A stretch of DNA of 12,113 nucleotides from Euperipatoides rowelli (lineage: Eukaryota; Onychophora; Udeonychophora; Euonychophora; Peripatopsidae), in NCBI GenBank assembly GCA_003024985.2, contig PXIH01S0034390.1. One strand, 5' to 3'. The translations under genes were made by a program, and so were the position numbers. The stretch's first letter is position 1. Each line of letters opens with the position of its first letter. Below the pieces are notes generated by a model, which saw only the letters and a program-made list of their open reading frames with translations, was not told the origin of the DNA and did no database searches. Positions 7,826-12,113 of the stretch are shown one piece after another.

Positions 7826-8205
7826 CATAACCCAAAATGTATATATGCTTATACTGCATTTTATTAGGCCAATTAGATTGTTTCATGTCCTGGAATAATT
7901 TTCAACTTTTTGTATCAAGTTGCAAATTACAATTCTTTGAATCATTTGGAATTGTCAATTTTTTTAAGCTTCACCATTTAGAATCCAAAATATTTGTGAT
8001 ATTTGTTTATAATGTTTTATACTTCCCCAACCATGTGCAGAGGCATATTATCAATTGTCTAAGGTAAGATGAATGGCATATTGTCATTTGTTAGAAGCTT
8101 ACACCTGTTTCCTACCAATATTAAAGTACCTTAATGTTGCTTATTAATTTTTATCATTAGCTCTGTGTCATCAAGCAACTTCAAGTTTGAACTTTATGGT
8201 ACCGG
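7826..8205. other. Non-coding DNA
   Basis: A 76-codon plus-strand frame (7837-8067) is rich in F, L, C and I, as expected from AT-rich non-coding DNA, and has no motif or homology I recognise. It ends near CTAAGGTAAGATG (8058-8070), a good plus-strand donor-like word, but no acceptor-flanked exon precedes it. I do not call a gene. Confidence 0.4.
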
Positions 8206-8215
8206 TATATAAATA
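8206..8215 (+). promoter_or_regulatory. TATA-box-like TATATAAATA
   Basis: A consensus-like TATA box with GC-richer flanks on both sides (GGTACCGG upstream, AGATCAGCTTCCGCTCTCTG downstream), an arrangement seen in LTRs and TATA promoters. No LTR ends, primer-binding site or coding exon could be confirmed nearby. TATAAATA-like words are expected several times by chance in this AT-rich window, so this is weak. Confidence 0.2.
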
Positions 8216-8378
8216 AGATCAGCTTCCGCTCTCTGAGTAACTGTTAGTAGTATTTTAAGACTATAACGATAAAAACAGTTTTAAAAAGTCGAACATCAGA
8301 TGGGACAGCATAAAGTTCTGAGTTGCAAATTTTGGATATTATAAAACTCTCAATGCCCTATAATATGAACGTTGAAAG

Positions 8379-8415
8379 TTTTATATAGTTTTATATATTT
8401 TTATATATATATATA
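8379..8415. repeat. GTTTTATAT repeats and (TA)7 microsatellite
   Basis: Three GTTTTATAT-like units run into an uninterrupted TA dinucleotide run at 8402-8415, followed at once by CTAGTAGGCTACTACAGTA, where the two window-wide enriched words lie side by side. Confidence 0.75.
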
Positions 8416-8555
8416 CTAGTAGGCTACTACAGTATATAAAGTTGCTTTCATAGTTTAAAACACATACATGTTATTTAAAATAGCTGAGATGTAAAGATCA
8501 TGTCTGTGGTGTTGGGAGTGACTGGACAATTTGTGACTAGGACAATTTATGACTA

Positions 8556-8582
8556 GGACATTTTGCTATCTGTTAAATTTGC
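8556..8582 (+). repeat. Left terminal inverted repeat
   Basis: 27 bases pairing with 8983-9009 with four mismatches. It is the innermost of three tandem GGACA-containing copies that start at 8520. Confidence 0.7.
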
Positions 8583-8608
8583 TTCACAGCTAAAGTAGTC
8601 ATTTAACA

Positions 8609-8783
8609 AGGGTTAGGATTAGTGTTAGTGTAAGGGTTAAGATGTTATGGTAAGGATTGGATTAGTGTCAGGATTTGGATTAGGAATAGTGTTAGGGTAA
8701 GGGTTAGGATTCAGATTAGGGTGTTAGGATTAGGGTCAGTATAAGGTTTAATGTAAGGTTTAGGATTAAGATTAGAATTAGTG
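8609..8783 (+). repeat. Degenerate telomere-like minisatellite (GGGTTAGGATTAGTGTTA)
   Basis: About 175 bases built almost only of GGTTAGG, GATTAG, GTGTTAG and TAAGGGTTA words in one orientation. It resembles decayed TTAGGG repeats with GATTAGTGTTA interruptions. It lies inside the TIR-bounded element, so it is more likely part of that transposon family than a trace of a chromosome end. Confidence 0.8.
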
Positions 8784-8982
8784 TTTATTTTTTAAATATA
8801 CCAGCATTGCTTGTTAAAGGAAACAATAATTTTGAAAATTTTCACTGCAAAAATAAGACACTGGTTCAGTGAAATTCATATTAATAGGAATAATTCAATT
8901 AGACATATTGTTACAAATATAACAGTTGGTAGTTGAACAGCAATATTATATAAACCATAGTAGAAATCATAATCACAAATTG

Positions 8983-9009
8983 GCCATTTTAACAGGTAGC
9001 AAAGTGTCC
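8983..9009 (-). repeat. Right terminal inverted repeat
   Basis: Reverse complement of the left repeat with 23 of 27 matching positions. The outer continuation (CCAGTTTC) also resembles the first left copy GACTGGACA, supporting an element end close to 9015. Confidence 0.7.
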
Positions 9010-9098
9010 AGTTTCAAACAGAACCAGTGTGGGAAGTGCATGCAAGGCTGGGTTTTTATATATTGAATCAGTAAATACTTAATGGGAAATACTAATAG

Positions 9099-9119
9099 TG
9101 GAGCAAACACCTTGCTCCA
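9099..9119. repeat. 8-bp perfect stem hairpin TGGAGCAA/TTGCTCCA
   Basis: TGGAGCAA and TTGCTCCA flank the loop ACACC. This is a GC-richer hairpin in a stretch (9099-9140) that is less AT-rich than its surroundings. No T run follows, so it is not a bacterial-type terminator; its role is unknown. Confidence 0.75.
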
Positions 9120-9129
9120 GCTCAGACCG

Positions 9130-9439
9130 CTAACTTGGGAAGATGTATGACTTCAAAGAACCAATGAGGAAAGAAATCTCTTCCTTACTTCAGAGAGTTA
9201 TGGTAAAGGAGTCTTGAACTACAATGAGTCTATATTTAAAAGAGAAAAAAAATGTGTGTGCTATGTAGAGAGAACAGCTGAATGTGAAAAAAAGTAATCA
9301 GTCATGAATGTACAATCATAAATACTGTAGTTTATTACATCAGTCAATTTATGATTAACATTGAGACTTAGGCTTTAGGATAATCTTAAATAAAGTATAT
9401 TAAATACATCGTAGTTCATAATTTTACTGGAAACTCATA
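9130..9439. other. Non-coding DNA
   Basis: No exon or repeat array is supportable. A minus-strand CCAAT-like word (CTCATTGGTTC) reads from about 9160 and a donor-like CTGAAGTAAGG from about 9190, both isolated. Confidence 0.35.
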
Positions 9440-9500
9440 AGGGCTCCATGATGGCTGAGATGAGGCTCAAGCAGACTTCTAGGCTCCAGATTGACGGGTA
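9440..9500. other. GC-raised island of unknown nature
   Basis: Roughly 50% G+C over 60 bases. The plus strand holds a 17-codon frame from CTCCATGATGGCTGAGATG to a TAG near 9499. The minus strand has a pyrimidine-rich run ending in CCTAG and then CAGCCATCATGGAGCC, a good initiation context but closed by TGA three codons later. Either strand could carry a small exon, or this is part of an unrecognised repeat. No splice pair is convincing. Confidence 0.25.
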
Positions 9501-10200
9501 GACAGAAGGAAAGATTTATCTGTACTTAAATCTGTTAAGAGAATTCAATAAAGAGTTTATGATAAACAGACTATACAATTTTAGACAAACATTGCAGTGG
9601 TCAATCTATTTTCTTTAAAGCAGTGATAATGGTTTCTGTTGAACCAATGTTCATTAGCTAGCGGTTCCAGAGTGGAAATAACATTTTAGAAGGGCGCTTC
9701 TCATAACTTCACCCTTACAACATTTTCATGCGCTTTCTCGAATGTTTTCAAGTGGGTACCTTGAGTGTCCTTATAAATATCACATGACCTTTCATTAAAA
9801 ATATACCAAATAGATATGTATTAATTCCTAAGACTTAGTCATATACTGTATTAGCTCCTAATATTATTCAATTTTTAATTGGTTCACTTTTATTAATAGG
9901 CTAATTGATATAATTTAAACAGATTATAAGTACATACATGTTACAATATACAGTAAATATGGTACTGTATATTAGTTCAAACACCTTTGCTTAAAATAAT
10001 AACAGCTTAATAGACAATAACCTATTCAGGATTATTAAAATAAAAATGAATGAGCTAATGTCCAAGTAGCTAGAGTACAAGGGGTTGAGTGGTGGTGATG
10101 GTTACTGTTATATGCTGTCTATGCTTGCAACTTATGACACTAAGTATTATTGATTAAACTTTTTAGGCCCAGGCAATCTTAGTGGTCATTTAATCATTTT
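9501..10200. other. Non-coding DNA
   Basis: Mostly AT-rich. A milder stretch at 9640-9770 includes AAGGGCGCTTCT and CATGCGCTTTCTCG. Several TACTGTA/TACAGTA words cluster at 9844-9969. No gene seen on either strand. Confidence 0.45.
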
Positions 10201-10405
10201 TTATTGTTCACACTTTTATCTCATTTCCCATTTGTATGTAAGATAAATAGACTGTTTATTACCAACATTTGCACCTCATTTCCCTGTTGTATGTCAGATA
10301 ATGTATTGTTTATTAATTAACAACACTTGTACGTCATATCCTTGCTGTAAGATAAAGGATTGTTTATGCTCACATTTGTATCTCATTCACTATTACATGT
10401 TAATT
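10201..10405 (+). repeat. ~55-bp minisatellite, four copies
   Basis: Units share the order TGTTTATT, CACATTTG, TACCTCATTTCCC, TTGTATGT, AAGATAA. The TCATT-type anchors fall near 10221, 10276, 10334 and 10383, giving spacings of about 55, 58 and 49. Copies are diverged by substitutions and small indels. No coding potential. Confidence 0.7.
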
Positions 10406-11000
10406 GCGTTTTAAATAAATTGATTATTCATGAATAACCCAACACTAATGGATAATAAAGAGGATGGACAACTAAGCAAAGGCTATCTAATAAGCTTGCA
10501 CCAATTTTCATATGTTGAATACCAGTGAAAGCACATTAGATAATTGAGAGACATAAATGTTTTAGTGCATTGCCAATTCTTACTGTGTATAGCCTAAACT
10601 AGACATGGAACAAGTCCACTAAAAAAAAATATAATTCCTCTTTAACAAGTAAGTAGTGAGGAAAATCTCACCCTTTTATTTAATTTTTTTTACCTATAAA
10701 TATTTTAATAGGCTAAAAATACACTAATTTCCTGGTTAATTAATTTAAAATAATAATATTTGTGAAAAGCCTTAGATCCAAGGTTTTCTTATCCTGTGGG
10801 CCAAAGTTTTTTGAGGGTGTAAAATGGATTTTGGATGGGGAAAAAATCTAGAATGGGATTGGGATTAGCAATAGTAGAATATGTTATCTCCTCTGGTTAA
10901 TACTGTCCTGGTTTGTTTCATATTTTCATTATGCATATCAGCAAAAATATCTTAAGCCCATCTTAGATAATCATCATCATAAAGATAAAGCTCCTTCAAA
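10406..11000. other. AT-rich non-coding DNA
   Basis: Includes a G-richer patch at about 10790-10865 (CCTGTGGGCCAAAG, GGATGGGG, GGGATTGGGATTAGC) with the near-palindrome CCTTAGATCCAAGG at 10770-10783. It may be a fragment of an unidentified dispersed repeat. No gene seen. Confidence 0.4.
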
Positions 11001-11011
11001 CTTTTAAAAAA

Positions 11012-11062
11012 AAATCCTTTCCTGATGAAGAGGGAATTCCTATGCCTTAGGAGAAATATCGG
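11012..11062 (+). mobile_element. Possible Penelope-like element fragment with hammerhead-like core words
   Basis: CCTGATGAAGAGGG (11021-11034) and GAGAAATATCGG (11051-11062) are 17 bases apart. CTGATGA followed by a short stem and then GAAATATCGG is the arrangement I associate with Penelope-like retroelement ends, which carry minimal hammerhead ribozymes. Here the stem between the two boxes does not pair properly next to CTGATGA. Only an internal TCCTA/TAGGA hairpin (11038-11052) forms, so a functional ribozyme is unlikely. It is too short to establish family membership. Confidence 0.3.
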
Positions 11063-12004
11063 AGTATCAGATTACAAACGGTAAAATATAATTAGAAGCA
11101 TTGCATATTACCTTTTAAGTATAATCCTCCATAAAATTGTAGGCCTATGTTTTAGGGAACATAAGAACATTGAAAAATAACAGGCAGGCCATAAAATTTC
11201 ACACATAAAATCAAAATTGCTTAAGATACAAGAATATACATATATTTACAAAATGCTTCCCCCAACTCTCATTGATAAAAAAAAATCTAATTGAACTGTA
11301 CCCAAATTAGGCTACTCCACCTGTCTTATCTGATTTACAGTTAAAGTTGTCATGCTGCTAAACAGCTCCGATTTATTTTTATAAGATAAAATGATTCAAA
11401 TTTATTATTACAAATCTATTTGGCCTATATTAAATATTAAAATAAATCTTATCTAACAGGAAGCAAAATAACTGGTTATTCTGTTACCCTGGCAACCAAT
11501 TTTTCAGGAGGACAACATTTATAAACAAATGTAAGCTAATAGCAGATGATAATAACTTTATAAAGTAAACTTCAATACTGTTGAAACTTGAGACTGTATA
11601 GGCTATATACTGTAATTTTAAATATTGTTTCTTTTTAATAAACTTTAATTTATAAAAACCTGAACACTTAAAGGTTATCCAAATAACAACCAGAGAAAAA
11701 TATCATATATCTAACCGTTCGATTGATTTGGGTGCATATAGGGCAAATGTCCATTTTTTTGGCCCATTGACAACTAATTATGTTTTTGTTCCCATATTCC
11801 TATTTGTAAATCTCAGATTTTTGTTTATTGCTACACTTATTCCCTGTAATTTTTTTAATGATTTAAAATGGAATAGCAGGGCATTTTATGATTTAACTGG
11901 ATCCATCAGTCCATAATGAGACATATTTTTGAGGTGGGAGAGGGGATAACTTTGTGACATTGGCTACTGATATGTACTGAATATCAAAATACAACATATG
12001 CATA
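11063..12004. other. AT-rich non-coding DNA
   Basis: The longest frames here (62 codons plus at 11728-11916; 64 codons minus at 11893-12087, crossing undetermined bases) show background composition and no motif. No repeat array was found. Confidence 0.5.
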
Positions 12005-12113
12005 TACCGTAGAATGCCGACCAAGAGCGCCCCACCAAGCAAGGGCGCCCCCCTATTTCTTNNNAAAANATANGTATATAGCGCCATTGCTGAACAAGAG
12101 CGCCATCACTGCA
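12005..12113. repeat. GC-rich GCGCC-containing dispersed repeat, cut by window end
   Basis: Begins with TACCGTA and then carries CAAGAGCGCC-type words; GCGCC occurs at 12027, 12045, 12081 and 12100, spaced about 18-19 bases or multiples. This is the most GC-rich stretch in the window. A TACCGTA lead followed by AGCGCCCC blocks resembles a repeat type I have seen dispersed in invertebrate genomes, but I cannot name the family. Undetermined bases at 12062-12064, 12069 and 12073 sit in the middle. Confidence 0.6.

Larger units (their letters stand above)
8520..9009. mobile_element. Short TIR-bounded non-autonomous element (MITE-like), about 490 bp
   Basis: GGACATTTTGCTATCTGTTA and the next 7 bases (8556-8582) match the reverse complement of 8983-9009 at 23 of 27 positions, giving terminal inverted repeats about 400 bp apart. 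The left end carries two further direct copies of the outer part (GACTGGACAATTTGT at 8520, GACTAGGACAATTTAT at 8535, GACTAGGACATTTTGC at 8551). The interior holds a TTAGGG-like minisatellite and no reading frame. Target-site duplications could not be identified with confidence, and no transposase is present to place it in a superfamily. Confidence 0.65.

Noticed and set aside
7837-8067. 76-codon plus-strand frame
   Set aside because: Rich in F, L, I and C as expected from AT-rich non-coding DNA; overlaps the end of a minisatellite; no motif.
8100-8320. Solo LTR of a Gypsy-type element around the TATA-like box at 8206
   Set aside because: No TG...CA ends, target duplication or primer-binding site could be confirmed; nothing coding for a retroelement lies downstream.
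8609-8783. True interstitial telomere or chromosome-end fusion
   Set aside because: The repeats are highly degenerate and enclosed by transposon-like inverted repeats, which explains them better.
9772-9779. TATAAATA with a nearby TCACATGA E-box-like word as a promoter
   Set aside because: TATAAATA is expected several times by chance at this composition and there is no exon or start-site evidence nearby.
11021-11056. Functional hammerhead ribozyme
   Set aside because: The bases directly after CTGATGA and before GAAA do not pair, so stem II cannot form in the required place.
11728-12087. Plus- and minus-strand frames of 62 and 64 codons near the right end
   Set aside because: The minus frame crosses undetermined bases and the GCGCC repeat; the plus frame has no motif. 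Both look like chance.
1-12113. tRNA, rRNA or tRNA-derived SINE
   Set aside because: No box A/box B pair with correct spacing and no cloverleaf was seen on either strand by eye; a tRNAscan-SE run would be decisive.

Overview
The window looks like nuclear DNA of a metazoan, most likely an invertebrate. It is strongly A+T-rich (roughly 70% by eye). It has no long open reading frame, a vertebrate/invertebrate-type non-LTR retrotransposon relic, several minisatellites, a TIR-bounded element, T-rich splice signals and scattered single Ns typical of an assembled eukaryotic draft. I cannot name the species. There are no operons, rRNA, tRNA or CRISPR arrays, and the longest ATG-started frames (62-76 codons) look like chance.

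The one feature with real protein-gene character is a 63-base exon on the minus strand (4454-4516). It has a T-rich acceptor, a GTAAGT donor, 52% GC in about 28% GC surroundings, an in-frame stop, then an ATG in strong Kozak context and six codons (M-V-I-V-T-R) before the donor. This fits a first coding exon whose next exon lies beyond the left edge, so 1-4453 would be intron. The N-terminus and exon-end position resemble class VII unconventional myosins; with six residues this is a hypothesis only. Sequence to the right of 4516 would then be 5' intron, upstream exons or promoter.

Layout from the left. 1-1470 is non-coding AT-rich DNA with small palindromes. 1476-2818 is a decayed, internally deleted CR1/Rex/Jockey-like LINE on the plus strand (endonuclease remnants, then a jump to a 3' end with an AAAT tail). 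2819-4453 is featureless. 4454-4516 is the exon. 4517-5900 is upstream DNA with a poly-C tract, a GC-raised patch and CCAAT/E2F-like words. 6830-7050 is a ~32-bp minisatellite. 7067-7446 is an unusual hairpin-unit array, also with 32-bp spacing, nested in a ~137-bp higher-order repeat, with one compensatory stem change. 8520-9009 is a short TIR-bounded element holding a degenerate TTAGGG-like minisatellite. 10201-10405 is a ~55-bp minisatellite. 11021-11060 is a Penelope/hammerhead-like motif. The right edge holds a GC-rich dispersed repeat built on GCGCC.

Across the whole window two short words, TAGGCTA/TAGGCCTA and TACTGTA (either strand), occur far more often than base composition predicts. 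They are sometimes fused into perfect palindromes or placed side by side.
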